A DNA stretch of 44,591 nt from Candidatus Coprenecus pullistercoris (GTDB lineage Bacteria > Bacteroidota > Bacteroidia > Bacteroidales > UBA932): assembly GCA_019116965.1 (NCBI GenBank), contig DXAT01000020.1, forward strand, positions 1 to 44,591, written 5' to 3'. The notes under the pieces were generated by a model, which saw nothing but the letters and a program-made list of their open reading frames with translations, did no database searches and was not told where the DNA came from. Below, in pieces: positions 7,266-16,619 of this stretch. The translations under genes were made by a program, and so were the position numbers. Each line of letters starts with the position of its first letter. The stretch's first letter is position 1.

Positions 7266-8072
7266 TCAATCTTTTTTTGCAATCAGGTAAATAGGGTGGT
7301 AGGTTAGTGTGACGTTGCCGTCCGGTGTTCCGGAGCGGAGCATGTATTCGTCGGAGAAGCGGGCAAGCCGGGCGGGTGTCCAGGAGGTGCGGGTGATGCC
7401 GTTTACTCCCGTATGTTTGAGATGCTGCAGTACCTCTATGGCTGAGGGGAACTCCAGTACGATGCTTTCTTCTTCTGCTGTGACAGTCTCCAGACCGGCT
7501 GAGGACAGCATCTGCCGTAGCCGCTGCAGTGGCGGATAGTCCAGTCCGCTGCCCGTGATGCTCCTGATCTCGTGGAGGTTGTTTGGGCCGAATGTGCTCA
7601 GGGCCAGTATACCGCCCGGGGCGAGCAGGTCATGGCAGCGTTTGATGAACCGTTCGGGATCTTCGAACCATTGCATTACGGAACACGAAGCTATAAGGCT
7701 CTGCTCCCTTGGCAGATTGCAGTGCTCGGCGTCTCCACAGACAAATCGTGTCATGCATTCCCGGGGACGGGAAGGTGCTGAGTTATTAGGTGCCGGTCCG
7801 TTATAGTCTGTAGCCAGGATATCTGTCAGGGCTTCGCGGACTTCGGGACAGATGTCGTTGAGGGTCATCCGGGCAGGTTGGAAATGCTGCATGAAGAGGC
7901 GGGTAAATGTGCCGGTGCCGCAGCCGATCTCCAGCACATCGGACGGTCGGTCGGGCAACAGTGGGCGGAGCATGGCGCACATCCGCTCCGCTATCAGGCG
8001 CTGGGCCTGGGCGTACTCGGCATAGCTGCGCACCGAGCGGGCAAAGCGGCGGCGTATCAGGGTCTTGTCCAT
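7266..8072 (-). CDS. bioC: Malonyl-ACP O-methyltransferase
   Basis: This 268-residue SAM-dependent methyltransferase methylates the free carboxyl of malonyl-ACP, so that the fatty-acid enzymes accept it as a primer for pimeloyl-ACP. The N-terminus MDKTLIRRRFARS is typical of BioC. SAM motif I is VLEIGCGTG (about 46-54). Motif II lies near FVCGDAEHCNLP, and the segment SCSVMQWFEDPERF matches the family. The start overlaps the 3' end of bioG by 16 bp. It works as a pair with the BioG esterase encoded just upstream. Confidence 0.93.
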   Translation of the reverse strand: MDKTLIRRRFARSVRSYAEYAQAQRLIAERMCAMLRPLLPDRPSDVLEIGCGTGTFTRLFMQHFQPARMTLNDICPEVREALTDILATDYNGPAPNNSAPSRPRECMTRFVCGDAEHCNLPREQSLIASCSVMQWFEDPERFIKRCHDLLAPGGILALSTFGPNNLHEIRSITGSGLDYPPLQRLRQMLSSAGLETVTAEEESIVLEFPSAIEVLQHLKHTGVNGITRTSWTPARLARFSDEYMLRSGTPDGNVTLTYHPIYLIAKKD

Positions 8073-8737
8073 AGCTCATCCTCATACAGCAGCCGCCTGA
8101 ACAGGCCGGCATCGTAGTGTGCTGCATCTGTGTCTGTTATCGGTACATTCAGTTCTTCCCAGGCATGGTGCTGACCGGCGGGCGGGAATATCATGTCCCG
8201 GTCTCCTACGAAAGCCTTGTCCCATCTTAAAGGACTTGAAACGGTGTTCCTGGCCCTGTCGCCTATGGCGGCAAGCTCCTCCCGTAGCTCATCCGCACTT
8301 CGTTTAAGACCGCAGCCGAGCAGACTTTCAAGAGTCTCGGACGAACCGCACATCCTGCGGCGGAATTTGGCTAAAGTCCTTTCGGAAAGGCCGTTGAGGG
8401 TGCCGTCAAATATGGCCGTAGGGATGCCTCTGCCGTCATCTATGGGAAATGGAGTTCCGTTGACGGCCAGCCTCGGACCGTTTACCATGCCGGCCTCACC
8501 CAGCACCTTGCCGGCGGCCCACACACCCATGGACCAGGCCAGCAGGCTTATCCTGCAGTATCCGCGCAGCAGGTCCGGGTCTAAAACTATGTCCCTGTAG
8601 TCCCACAGCATCAGTATATCCCGGCCCGAGTCCGTGTCGAAGTCAGGGGAGAACATGCAGGGCTCGCTTCCCCAGCCGGAGAAGAACAGCAGCAGTCCGG
8701 TGCTGCCGGGGCGATGTCTTAGAAAGGTGTGTCTCAT
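8057..8737 (-). CDS. bioG: Pimeloyl-ACP methyl ester esterase, BioG type (DUF452)
   Basis: This 226-residue alpha/beta-hydrolase belongs to the DUF452/BioG family, which replaces BioH and removes the methyl group from pimeloyl-ACP methyl ester, ending chain elongation. The N-terminal LLLFFSGWGSEP is the family oxyanion region. The nucleophile elbow is AWSMG (Ser69), and a late acid and His lie in FVGDRDMIFPPAGQHHAW. It overlaps bioF by 4 bp upstream and bioC by 16 bp downstream, so translation is probably coupled. Confidence 0.92.
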   Translation of the reverse strand: MRHTFLRHRPGSTGLLLFFSGWGSEPCMFSPDFDTDSGRDILMLWDYRDIVLDPDLLRGYCRISLLAWSMGVWAAGKVLGEAGMVNGPRLAVNGTPFPIDDGRGIPTAIFDGTLNGLSERTLAKFRRRMCGSSETLESLLGCGLKRSADELREELAAIGDRARNTVSSPLRWDKAFVGDRDMIFPPAGQHHAWEELNVPITDTDAAHYDAGLFRRLLYEDELWTRP

Positions 8738-9894
8738 ATACTGTCGCAGAGTCGGTCCATATCCTCGTCCGTGAGACCGGCGGTAAGGGAAAAACGCAGT
8801 CTGGAAGTGCCTTCGGGTACTGTCGGCGGCCTGATGGGCAGGACATAGAAGCCCTTGCGCCGCATGTCCTCGGCTTTGAGGACGGCATCTGCCGCCGTGC
8901 CTGTGACGAGCGGTACTATATGGCTTTCGGAGGGTGTCCCGAATCCTTTTGCCTTAAGAGCCTGTCTGAATTGTGCCGAGTGCCGTTGCAGCCTCTCACG
9001 CTGCCCCTTGAAGCCGGAGAGCCGTTCCATGACGAACAGGGTCCAGGCCATGTTGAGCGGAGGCAGGGCAGTGGTGAAGATAAGGGTACGCATCCGGTTG
9101 ACTAAATACTCCTTGATTATCCGGTCGCAGATGACGAATGCTCCGATCGAGGCCAGGGCCTTGCCGAATGTGCCGCACAGCAGGTCTATGTCCGCGATGC
9201 AGCCGGTCTCCTCGGCCAGTCCTAAGCCGCGCTCTCCGCGTACTCCTACGGCGTGGGCCTCGTCCACATAGAGCATAATCTTGTCCCGGCGGCGTTTCAG
9301 CTCTGTCAGACGCTGCAGCGGGGCCGTGTCTCCGTCCATACTGAATATGCTTTCGGAGACTATGATTATCCTGTCGCAGCCGGAGTACTCCTTTTCTATC
9401 AGAGTTTCCAGCTGACCGTAGTCCTGATGACGGTAGCGTATGCAACGGGCTCCGCTCAGGCGGATGCCGTCGATAAGACTGGCGTGTACCAGTTTGTCTG
9501 CCAGGATGAGCGTGTCTTTGCCGCACAGGGCCGGGAGGATGCCTGCGTTCATGTGATAGCCGCTGCTGAGCACTAATGCGTCTTCCCGTCCATAAAGGGA
9601 AGCCAGAGTATCCTCAAGGGCACTGAACACCCCGAAATTGCCGGTCAGCAGGCGGGATGAGGACGAGGACAGCGGCAGCTGTTTTTCGGTCTCCCTGATC
9701 CATTCACGGAACTCCTTCATCAGAGCGGTGTCGGAGGCCAGCCCGAGATAGTCGTTGGAGGACAGATTGAGCATCCGCTGTCCCCCGCTGAGGATCCAGC
9801 GGCCCTCATGCAGGCCGGACGGCAGTGTCCGCAGATTGCCGGAGGCTTTCAGAGCATCCAGCTCCTCCGCATATTTCTCATATATAGCTCTCAT
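8734..9894 (-). CDS. bioF: 8-amino-7-oxononanoate synthase
   Basis: This 386-residue PLP enzyme of the alpha-oxoamine synthase family condenses pimeloyl-ACP with L-alanine. The PLP lysine is Lys245 in GTFGKALAS. The cofactor Asp and His lie in DEAHAVG (211-217). The glycine-rich segment [11 protein letters not shown] (77-87) and SNDYLGLA (46-53) are family hallmarks. It is full length and overlaps bioA upstream and bioG downstream by 4 bp each (ATGA). Confidence 0.95.
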   Translation of the reverse strand: MRAIYEKYAEELDALKASGNLRTLPSGLHEGRWILSGGQRMLNLSSNDYLGLASDTALMKEFREWIRETEKQLPLSSSSSRLLTGNFGVFSALEDTLASLYGREDALVLSSGYHMNAGILPALCGKDTLILADKLVHASLIDGIRLSGARCIRYRHQDYGQLETLIEKEYSGCDRIIIVSESIFSMDGDTAPLQRLTELKRRRDKIMLYVDEAHAVGVRGERGLGLAEETGCIADIDLLCGTFGKALASIGAFVICDRIIKEYLVNRMRTLIFTTALPPLNMAWTLFVMERLSGFKGQRERLQRHSAQFRQALKAKGFGTPSESHIVPLVTGTAADAVLKAEDMRRKGFYVLPIRPPTVPEGTSRLRFSLTAGLTDEDMDRLCDSI

Positions 9895-11192
9895 GCCGGT
9901 ATCTCTCCTACGATTTTAAGCATCTTAGAGGTCAGCACGGACAGTTCCCCGGGTTCAATAATGAAGGGCGGCATGGTGTACACTAATCTTCCGAAGGGCC
10001 TGAGCCAGATGCCTTCCTCGACGAAGCGCTTCTGCATCCAGGCCATGTCCACCGGCTGCTTCATCTCCAGTACTCCTATGGCTCCGAGCACCCTCACTTC
10101 CGCTACCGACGGTATCCGTCGGGCGGGAGCCAGCTCTTCCCTCAGCTGCGCCTCTATCCTGCGCACCTTCTCCTGCCAGCCGCTCTCGAGCAGCAGGCGG
10201 GTGGATGCTATGGCTACGGAGCAGGCCAGCGGATTGCCCATGAAGGTGGGTCCGTGCATGAATACCCTCGGGTCGTGCGAGGAGATGGTATCCGCCACTA
10301 AGTCATTGGCCAGCACTGCCGAGAAAGTCATGTAACCTCCGGTGATGGCCTTGCCCACGCACATGATGTCCGGTTCCACCCCGGCATGCTCCCAGGCGAA
10401 GAGCTTCCCTGTGCGGCCGAATCCGGTGGCTATCTCGTCGAATATCAGCAGCAGTCCGTGCTTCCGGCAGAGGGCGGCCGCCTCCCTCAGGTACTGGGGA
10501 TGGTAGAACCGCATACCCCCGGCTCCCTGCACTATCGGTTCGAGGATAAGGGCCGCAATGTCCTTTCCGTGCTTTTCTATAATCTCCCGCAGCAGGTCTG
10601 TGTCGTGAGGGTCCCAGTCTCCGTCGAAACGGCTGCGGGGCGAGGGTGCGAAGTACCTCACCGGCAGGGCGGCTCCGAAGAGGGAGTGCATCCCGGTGAC
10701 AGGGTCGCAGACCGACATGGCGTTCCAGGTGTCGCCGTGGTAGCCGGTGCGTATGGTCACGAAATTGGTCCTGTCGGGATGTCCGGCGGCCACTTGGTAC
10801 TGCACGGCCATCTTCATGGCCACCTCCACGGCCACCGAACCGCTGTCGGCGTAGAAAATGTGGCTCATCGAGGGCGGAGCGATGCTCAGCAGCAGCTTGC
10901 CCAGTTCTATGGCCGGCTCATGGGTCAGTCCTCCGAACATGATGTGGGCCATACTGTCCAGCTGCCGGCGGACGGCCTCGTTGAGTACCGGATGGTTGTA
11001 GCCGTGTACGGCGCACCACCATGAGGACATGCCCTCGATGAGTTCCGTACCGTCCTCGAGGGTTATCCGGCAGCCGTGGGCGCTGCGTACCTTGTAGGTG
11101 GGCAGGGGGTTGATGGTGGAGGTATAGGGATGCCACAGATGGTCGTGGTCAAATGTGTCGAAGTTGGGGCTGGCAGTGGTCTCAGAGTTCAT
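9891..11192 (-). CDS. bioA: Adenosylmethionine-8-amino-7-oxononanoate aminotransferase
   Basis: This 433-residue class III aminotransferase converts 8-amino-7-oxononanoate to 7,8-diaminopelargonate with SAM as amino donor. Visible hallmarks are HLWHPYTS (18-25), [14 protein letters not shown] (55-68), [12 protein letters not shown] (114-125), the cofactor Asp in [12 protein letters not shown] (Asp252) and the PLP Lys281 in CVGKAITGG. All are typical of BioA. It overlaps bioB by 11 bp and bioF by 4 bp within a compact operon. Confidence 0.96.
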   Translation of the reverse strand: MNSETTASPNFDTFDHDHLWHPYTSTINPLPTYKVRSAHGCRITLEDGTELIEGMSSWWCAVHGYNHPVLNEAVRRQLDSMAHIMFGGLTHEPAIELGKLLLSIAPPSMSHIFYADSGSVAVEVAMKMAVQYQVAAGHPDRTNFVTIRTGYHGDTWNAMSVCDPVTGMHSLFGAALPVRYFAPSPRSRFDGDWDPHDTDLLREIIEKHGKDIAALILEPIVQGAGGMRFYHPQYLREAAALCRKHGLLLIFDEIATGFGRTGKLFAWEHAGVEPDIMCVGKAITGGYMTFSAVLANDLVADTISSHDPRVFMHGPTFMGNPLACSVAIASTRLLLESGWQEKVRRIEAQLREELAPARRIPSVAEVRVLGAIGVLEMKQPVDMAWMQKRFVEEGIWLRPFGRLVYTMPPFIIEPGELSVLTSKMLKIVGEIPA

Positions 11193-12138
11193 ATCCGGCT
11201 TGCTTGATAAGTTCTTGGTCCTCGGCTACTTTCGAACCTACTGTGGTAAGCAGGTCTCCGGCGATGGCCGAGTTGACGCCTATGCGCATGGCCTCCAGTA
11301 CCGTCTGACGGGAGAGTCTGGAGCGTCCGCCTGCAAAGCGCAGCCAGGCTGTGGGGTGAATGAGGCGGAAAAGGGCAATGCACCGTAGAATCTCCTCCTC
11401 CGATATGGGCGGTATGTTCTCCAGCGGTGTCCCGGGAATGGGGGAGAGGATGTTCAGTGGAATGGACTGCACCTCCAGACCCTTCAGGGTAAATGCCAGC
11501 TCAATCCTCTGCTCCTCGCTCTCGCCCATGCCTATGATGCCGCCCGAGCAGATATCCATCCCGACACGGCGGGCGGCTTCCAGGGTCTGTATCTTCTGCT
11601 GCTGGGTGTGGGTGGTGCAGAGGGTAGGGAAAAATGAGGGAGCGGCCTCTAAGTTGCAGTGGTATCTGGTGACGCCTGCCTCATAGAGCTTCCGCAGACT
11701 TTCTTCGGAGAGCAGTCCGAGAGATGCGCAGAAGCTGAGCCCGCATTTCCCGCGCAGGTAGTGTACCCTCGAGCAGACTTCGTCCACTTCCCTGTCGGAG
11801 AGCTTGCGTCCGCTGGTGACTATGGAGAAGCGGCCGATGCCGGCAGCCTCGTTGGCGGAGGCATGGCGCAGGCATTCCTCCTCTGATACCAACGGATAGA
11901 TTTCCGCACCTGTCCGGTAGTGTGCCGACTGGGCGCACCATTTGCAGTCTTCGGGACACCGTCCGGATTTGGCGTTGATGATCGAGCAGAGATCGAACCG
12001 CCTCGGTGCGCACTGTACGGTAATCTCCCGTGCGGCATCCAGCAGCGGCCTCAGTCCGGTATTCTCAGCCAGCCACAGCGCCTCTTCCTGACAGATTTCT
12101 TGTCCGGAAAGTATCTTCTCTTTCAGACTTCCCAGCAT
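11182..12138 (-). CDS. bioB: Biotin synthase (radical SAM), variant auxiliary-cluster ligands
   Basis: This 318-residue radical SAM enzyme inserts sulfur into dethiobiotin. The [4Fe-4S] motif is Cys61-x3-Cys65-x2-Cys68 in [13 protein letters not shown]. Of the three cysteines binding the [2Fe-2S] cluster in E. coli BioB, the second and third have counterparts (Cys137 in SFCASLG, Cys197 in DICSGGIIG). The first, in RFCMG, is replaced by Ser105 in RFSIVTSG. Extra cysteines occur at 132, 161 (YHCNLE) and 174, and Arg is present in RFAGGRSRL. It is the first bio gene, 11 bp after purN. The substitution suggests a different auxiliary cluster, as reported for BioB of some obligate anaerobes; this is inference. 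Confidence 0.93.
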   Translation of the reverse strand: MLGSLKEKILSGQEICQEEALWLAENTGLRPLLDAAREITVQCAPRRFDLCSIINAKSGRCPEDCKWCAQSAHYRTGAEIYPLVSEEECLRHASANEAAGIGRFSIVTSGRKLSDREVDEVCSRVHYLRGKCGLSFCASLGLLSEESLRKLYEAGVTRYHCNLEAAPSFFPTLCTTHTQQQKIQTLEAARRVGMDICSGGIIGMGESEEQRIELAFTLKGLEVQSIPLNILSPIPGTPLENIPPISEEEILRCIALFRLIHPTAWLRFAGGRSRLSRQTVLEAMRIGVNSAIAGDLLTTVGSKVAEDQELIKQAGYEL

Positions 12139-12149
12139 CGGATCTGAAT

Positions 12150-12749
12150 TCAGAGTTGTGAGATGTATTTCTCAATGACCTCGGGATATGCGCGCTCAAG
12201 TTCGTGAACTTTGGCGAATAGTGTTTCCGGGGTGTCTTCAGGGGTGACGGTGCAGCGGGCTTGATATATGGTCTTCCCGTGATCGTACTGCTTGTCCACA
12301 ATATGTATTGTGATGCCCGACTCTTTCTCGCCTGCGGCTATGACAGCCTGGTGTACATGGCCTCCGTACATACCCTTGCCGCCGTAGGAAGGAAGCAGGG
12401 CCGGGTGTATGTTCAGTATCCTTTCCGGGTATGCCTCTATTAGGTAGTCAGGTACTTTCAGCAGGAAGCCGGCCAGTATGATACAGTCTGTCCCGAGTTC
12501 TTCAAGGACATCTGTCAGTCTCCGGCTTTCACCATTATATGTCAGGGTCCCGTTGCGGAACTCCGAGGCGGTGAAAGTGCAGTAAGGTACTCCGAGATTC
12601 TCGGCCCTGGTCAGGACATAGGCATCTTTCCGGTTGCTCATGACTGCTGCGATGCGGTATGTGCCGCGGTTTTGGGACCATCTGATGATGTTCTCTGCAT
12701 TAGTTCCTGAACCTGAGGCCAGTATGACGATATTGGGAACTTTTTCCAT
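12150..12749 (-). CDS. purN: Phosphoribosylglycinamide formyltransferase
   Basis: This GAR transformylase of purine synthesis (199 residues from ATG at 12749) uses 10-formyl-THF. The N-terminus is [19 protein letters not shown]. The catalytic Asn and His are in [12 protein letters not shown] and the Asp in [11 protein letters not shown]. An in-frame ATG at 12785 would add 12 residues (MNFAEREILRIV) not expected in the family, so the internal start is preferred. It diverges from acpP and lies 11 bp before bioB on the same strand, so it probably leads the biotin operon. A common promoter would link purine and biotin genes, with no regulator or riboswitch visible. Confidence 0.93.
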   Translation of the reverse strand: MEKVPNIVILASGSGTNAENIIRWSQNRGTYRIAAVMSNRKDAYVLTRAENLGVPYCTFTASEFRNGTLTYNGESRRLTDVLEELGTDCIILAGFLLKVPDYLIEAYPERILNIHPALLPSYGGKGMYGGHVHQAVIAAGEKESGITIHIVDKQYDHGKTIYQARCTVTPEDTPETLFAKVHELERAYPEVIEKYISQL

Positions 12750-12831
12750 TACGATTCTAAGGATTTCTCTCTCCGCAAAGTTCATAAAAATTTCATTATT
12801 CAGAAAATTATTTGTTTTTTTGCAGCAAAAT

Positions 12832-12839
12832 CAAATTTA
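12832..12839 (-). promoter_or_regulatory. Candidate -7 element for purN-bio operon
   Basis: The plus strand reads CAAATTTA, which is TAAATTTG on the minus strand and matches TAnnTTTG exactly. No clear TTTG is found at the right distance upstream. The start would be near 12826, leaving a leader of about 75 nt to the chosen purN ATG. A second, weaker match (GAACTTTG near 12779) could give a shorter leader. No exact -7 was found for acpP in this gap. Confidence 0.35.
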
Positions 12840-12870
12840 TATCAACTAATTATTAACTAAAATTTAGACC

Positions 12871-13107
12871 ATGGCAGATATTGTTTCTGATGTAACAGCC
12901 ATCATCGTCAACAAACTCGGAGTTGATGAAAGCGAAGTAACCCGCGAAGCAAGTTTTACAAATGATTTAGGTGCTGATTCTCTCGACACAGTTGAGCTCA
13001 TCATGGAATTCGAGAAGAAGTTCAATATAGAGATTCCCGACGATGCAGCCGAGAAGATATCGACAGTAGGTGACGCCATCAACTATATCGAAGAGCATAC
13101 TAAATAA
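12871..13107 (+). CDS. acpP: Acyl carrier protein
   Basis: This 78-residue acidic four-helix protein has the phosphopantetheine attachment Ser37 in [18 protein letters not shown]. It carries growing acyl chains in fatty-acid synthesis and, through BioC/BioG, the pimeloyl moiety for biotin. The length and sequence are typical. fabF begins 7 bp after its stop. The divergent purN-bio operon starts 121 bp away. Confidence 0.97.
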   Translation: MADIVSDVTAIIVNKLGVDESEVTREASFTNDLGADSLDTVELIMEFEKKFNIEIPDDAAEKISTVGDAINYIEEHTK

Positions 13108-13114
13108 TTTGTGC

Positions 13115-14377
13115 ATGGGTCTTCGGAGAGTCGTAGTCACAGGTCTCGGCACAGTAAATCCTTTAGGAAATTCGATTCAGGAGTATTTCTCCAATCTTGA
13201 TAAAGGTGTAAGCGGAGCCGACCTGATAACCACTTTTGACACGACCCGTTTCAAGACCAAGTTTGCCTGCACGGTTAAAAATTTCGATCCCTCGGCCTAT
13301 GACATCGACCGTAAGGAGCTCAGACGGATAGATAAGTTTGTCCAGTATGCTCTTGCGGCGGCCGTTCAGGCGGTGGAGGACAGCTGCCTCGACCTCGGCA
13401 AGACAGACCTTGACAGGGCGGGCGTAATCCTCGGCTCGGGGATCGGAGGCATAGAAAGCCTCACAGAAGGGATAATGGACTACTGCAGCGGTGGATATAT
13501 ACCGCGCTTTAGTCCATTTCTTATTACCAAGATGATATCGGATATGGCTCCCGGTCTGATATCCATCCGTTTCGGTTTTGCGGGGCCCAATTATACCACG
13601 ACTTCGGCGTGTGCGTCATCTTCCCATGCGATGGGTGACGCGCTCAATCTCATAAGGCTCGGTAAGGCCGACATGATATTGACCGGCGGTGCCGAAGCGC
13701 CTATATCCATTCCTGCCATCGGAGGATTTGACGCCTCCAAGGCATTGTCCACCAACAATGACGAGTATATGACTGCTTCCCGTCCTTTTGACGCGACCCG
13801 TGACGGTTTCGTTATAGGCGAGGGAGCGGCGGTGCTTTTGTTCGAGGAACGCGAGCATGCGCTAAGACGCGGAGCCCGTATCTATGCCGAGGTAGCCGGT
13901 GCCGGAATGAATGCGGATGCGTATCATATTACAGCTCCGCTGCCTGACGGCAGTGGGGCCATGAAAGTGATGCGCTCAGCCTTGCAGGATGCGCAGGTGG
14001 AGCCGGAGGAGGTGGACTATATCAATGTCCACGGTACCTCCACACCCTTGGGTGATGTTGCCGAACTCAAGGCCGTCAAGTCCCTTTTCGGGGAGCACGC
14101 CTATAAACTCAGCATAAGCTCTACCAAATCGATGCACGGTCATCTTTTGGGAGCCGCCGGTGCAGTGGAGGCCCTGGCCTGTATTCATGCCATACGGGAC
14201 GGTATCGTGCCTCCGACAATCAATTTCAGGCATGAGGATCCGGATATCGACTACAGGCTGGATCTTACTTTGAATAAAGCAGTCAGAAAAGAGGTGAGAG
14301 TGGCTTTGAACAATACATTCGGTTTCGGAGGCCACAACTCCTGTCTCGTATTTATCTCTCCATCAGCCCGTAAGTAA
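13115..14377 (+). CDS. fabF: 3-oxoacyl-[ACP] synthase II
   Basis: This 420-residue KAS II elongates acyl-ACP with malonyl-ACP. The catalytic Cys166 lies in TTSACASSSHAM. Two His residues are in NVHGTSTPLGD and KSMHGHLLGAAGAVE, and the C-terminal loop is NNTFGFGGHNSCLVF. The start MGLRRVVVTGLG at 13115 is chosen; the frame is open upstream to 13070, but that would overlap acpP. rnc, which often follows fabF in this phylum, is absent. The last 26 bp overlap the convergent DUF4270 gene. Confidence 0.95.
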   Translation: MGLRRVVVTGLGTVNPLGNSIQEYFSNLDKGVSGADLITTFDTTRFKTKFACTVKNFDPSAYDIDRKELRRIDKFVQYALAAAVQAVEDSCLDLGKTDLDRAGVILGSGIGGIESLTEGIMDYCSGGYIPRFSPFLITKMISDMAPGLISIRFGFAGPNYTTTSACASSSHAMGDALNLIRLGKADMILTGGAEAPISIPAIGGFDASKALSTNNDEYMTASRPFDATRDGFVIGEGAAVLLFEEREHALRRGARIYAEVAGAGMNADAYHITAPLPDGSGAMKVMRSALQDAQVEPEEVDYINVHGTSTPLGDVAELKAVKSLFGEHAYKLSISSTKSMHGHLLGAAGAVEALACIHAIRDGIVPPTINFRHEDPDIDYRLDLTLNKAVRKEVRVALNNTFGFGGHNSCLVFISPSARK

Positions 14378-15707
14378 TGGTCAGAGTAGGTCTTCGCTCT
14401 GATGCGGGCCCGTTGAGCACTATCGTGCTGTAATTGTAGTTGTCCACTTCGTAAAGCACATTGTCTGCGAGGTTGGTCCTGCTGGTAAGCGGAGCTATCC
14501 AGAGGTCGTATGTCCCGTCGATGTTGTCCCTGTCAGTGAGTATGAGGTTCTGTATGTAGGATGTGATGTCCATGCTGTACTGCTGCAGGGAACGGTTGAT
14601 ATCGCCCTTGTTGTATGCGGTGTAGACACTTTCCAAAGGGGCGTAGTAGCCTTCGGAATATGTGGCGAGCGGATCGCGTGTAAATGCGTAGATGGCGGAA
14701 GGATGGGTCCTGTCGAACCGTCCGTAGTCTTCCGGCGTGCTGTAGGGGAATACGAGCTCTGCTCTTGACAGGATGATGAGGCTTCCGTCAAGACCGGATT
14801 CTTCAATCCATGAATCGAGCATGTCTTTCAGCTCGGCGGCTGAGATATGCGGCTTGATGCCTGAAAGGCCTTCCAGGTACAGTTCTTCAGCGGGAGCGTT
14901 GTCCGCAAGATGCTCCGATCCGGTAGAGAAATAGTTGAACGCGGAGCTGTATCCAAACGCAAATGACTCCGTGGTGTCCTTATCAGTGAAGCCGCGGTCC
15001 GGATTGTTGAGGATGTAGTTGATATTGATGGTGGATGTGCCGAGGTTGAGGTAGTTCATCCTTCCTCCTTCAGCGGTACCGAGAGGAGCCTGTACCTCAA
15101 TGTACAGACCGTGTATCTTTTCCAGGAACAGGTCCACATCGGCAAATTCCTCCGGAGTGGTGCTCAGCAGTTCCTGAGCGTATGCTTCGGTCAGGTCCAC
15201 TCTGATCTCTCCCTCTCCGTAGATGACGGGGTCGCTCAGGGTCACGGGGACCGGGTCGTAGTCATCGGGGGTTATGGAGTTGCAGAAGCCGATGGTGCTG
15301 TCCAGCGGAGATGTCAGCTTGTATATGCGTATTCTCTGGTGTATGCCTTTCTGGTTCTCGTCCATATAGGAGATGGAGTCTATTGACAGGGTCATGTATG
15401 CTGACAGCAGGCGGGGGGATTCCCCGAAGTCGGTGGTGTCGGAGTAGGGCAGCACATATGACGCCGTGTTGGATATGGCTGTTCCGAATACGGGGTCGGT
15501 GACTGTGCCGAGCAGCATGGTCACGGTATTGCCGGCCTGCATTGAGTCACTTACCTGATTGGTGACGGGCAGGTCGAATGTCTTTACACCCAGATTGATG
15601 ACGGATTCGTCCGGCAGCATCCCCTCTCCGAGAGTCCTGTCGTTTTCCACGCAGGAGATAACGGCGGCGGCCGCGGCGAGAATCATGAGCGGCTTTCTAA
15701 ATGGCAT
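14352..15707 (-). CDS. DUF4270 family lipoprotein
   Basis: This 451-residue protein has a lipoprotein signal (hydrophobic run 8-17, lipobox VISC, Cys19). The segments CVENDRTLGEGMLPDES and LGTVTDPVFGTAISNTASYV match the DUF4270 family as I recall it. The rest is beta-rich, with a C-terminal RPTLTITYGLMER. The family is nearly restricted to Bacteroidota and has no established function. The gene starts within the 3' end of the short GT5 gene (11-bp overlap), an association common in the phylum. Its 3' end overlaps fabF by 26 bp in convergent orientation. Confidence 0.82.
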   Translation of the reverse strand: MPFRKPLMILAAAAAVISCVENDRTLGEGMLPDESVINLGVKTFDLPVTNQVSDSMQAGNTVTMLLGTVTDPVFGTAISNTASYVLPYSDTTDFGESPRLLSAYMTLSIDSISYMDENQKGIHQRIRIYKLTSPLDSTIGFCNSITPDDYDPVPVTLSDPVIYGEGEIRVDLTEAYAQELLSTTPEEFADVDLFLEKIHGLYIEVQAPLGTAEGGRMNYLNLGTSTININYILNNPDRGFTDKDTTESFAFGYSSAFNYFSTGSEHLADNAPAEELYLEGLSGIKPHISAAELKDMLDSWIEESGLDGSLIILSRAELVFPYSTPEDYGRFDRTHPSAIYAFTRDPLATYSEGYYAPLESVYTAYNKGDINRSLQQYSMDITSYIQNLILTDRDNIDGTYDLWIAPLTSRTNLADNVLYEVDNYNYSTIVLNGPASERRPTLTITYGLMER

Positions 15708-16530
15708 CTTTCTCTAACAGTTTGTCGTAAAATTCGTTGTATTGCCGGATGTATGTGCCTTCGGGGTGGTCGATGGGAACATACCGGAGCGCTGGTATGC
15801 CGCGTTTGGCGACATAGTCCGTAATCTCCTGATGTATGTCGGCTGCTCCGAAGATGACGGCATCCGAATACTGTACGGCTATTTTAGCAAGATTTATGCC
15901 GTTGGCCTCCTTGAGCAGCTCGGTATCCTTGGCCTTTATCCCCGGGACGGGTATTTTTGCTCTCATCTCCGGATCGAAGGCTGCGTCGGTGTAGTCGTTG
16001 TAGAGAGAGAGAACCACTGACGCATCTGAGAATATGGGGTCGTTGCGGTATGCTTTCTTGAGGAACAGGGGAACGAGATGGGATATCCAGCCGGAGCAGT
16101 GGACAATATCCGGCTTCCATCGCAGTTTCTTGACGGTCTCAAGTATGCCTCTTGCGAAGAATATGGCTTTCTCGTCATTGTCTCCGAGGAAATTGCCGTC
16201 AGCGTCCTCGTAGATAAACTTGTTGTGGAAGTAGTCCTCGTTGTCGATGAAGTAGACCTGCATCCTCGCGGAGGAAATCGAGGCGACTTTGATAACGAGA
16301 GGACGGTCGACATCATTGATGACCATGTTCATCCCGGAGAGTCTTATGACTTCGTGCAGCTGGTTGCGCCTCTCGTTGATACAGCCGAAGCGGGGCATGA
16401 AATTGCGGATTTCCTTTCCGGACTCCTGAATGCCTTGCGGCAGATACCTGCCGACTGTCGAGATGGTCGACTCAGGCAGATATGGGTATATCTCTGAATT
16501 GACGAACAAAACTCTTTTGGGATCACTCAT
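15697..16530 (-). CDS. Short glycogen/starch synthase-like protein (GT5 N-domain only)
   Basis: These 277 residues match only the N-terminal Rossmann half of GT5 glycogen synthases (VLFVNSEIYPYLPES, DNDEKAIFFARGILETV, PDIVHCSGWISHLVP). Full enzymes are about 480 residues and carry a second domain for sugar-nucleotide binding. The usual ADP-glucose motif KTGGL is replaced by ESTISTVG. It is therefore unlikely to make glycogen alone. Such short proteins followed by DUF4270 are recurrent in Bacteroidota, so this is probably not a fresh truncation. It diverges from ftsX with candidate -7 elements on both strands. Function unknown. Confidence 0.8.
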   Translation of the reverse strand: MSDPKRVLFVNSEIYPYLPESTISTVGRYLPQGIQESGKEIRNFMPRFGCINERRNQLHEVIRLSGMNMVINDVDRPLVIKVASISSARMQVYFIDNEDYFHNKFIYEDADGNFLGDNDEKAIFFARGILETVKKLRWKPDIVHCSGWISHLVPLFLKKAYRNDPIFSDASVVLSLYNDYTDAAFDPEMRAKIPVPGIKAKDTELLKEANGINLAKIAVQYSDAVIFGAADIHQEITDYVAKRGIPALRYVPIDHPEGTYIRQYNEFYDKLLEKDAI

Positions 16531-16546
16531 TTTAGATACTTTTTTG

Positions 16547-16554
16547 CAAATATA
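16547..16554 (-). promoter_or_regulatory. Candidate -7 element for the GT5/DUF4270 operon
   Basis: CAAATATA on the plus strand is TATATTTG on the minus strand, an exact TAnnTTTG, 16 bp upstream of the ATG at 16530. No clear -33 TTTG was seen. Confidence 0.45.
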
Positions 16555-16588
16555 ATAATAAAAAATCTAAAATAATCATCATTTTGTT

Positions 16589-16596
16589 TATCTTTG
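16589..16596 (+). promoter_or_regulatory. Candidate -7 element for ftsX-DUF3098-uppP-lpxH
   Basis: TATCTTTG is an exact TAnnTTTG, 23 bp before the ftsX ATG. The AT-rich region upstream has no TTTG at the expected distance. Confidence 0.5.
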
Positions 16597-16619
16597 AGGG
16601 ATTTATCTGATGAGACGAC

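Noticed and set aside
10386-11024. 212-codon plus-strand frame inside bioA
   Set aside because: Low-complexity product (repeated GHLHGH) opposite a complete BioA; shadow.
12139-12149. Separate promoter or biotin-responsive operator before bioB
   Set aside because: The gap is only 11 bp and holds no -7 element or palindrome; no BirA-type operator was recognised upstream of purN either.
12786-12870. Promoter of acpP
   Set aside because: A T-rich run ending in TTTGC resembles a -7 element but lacks the TA, and no proper spacing to a TTTG was found; too weak to list.
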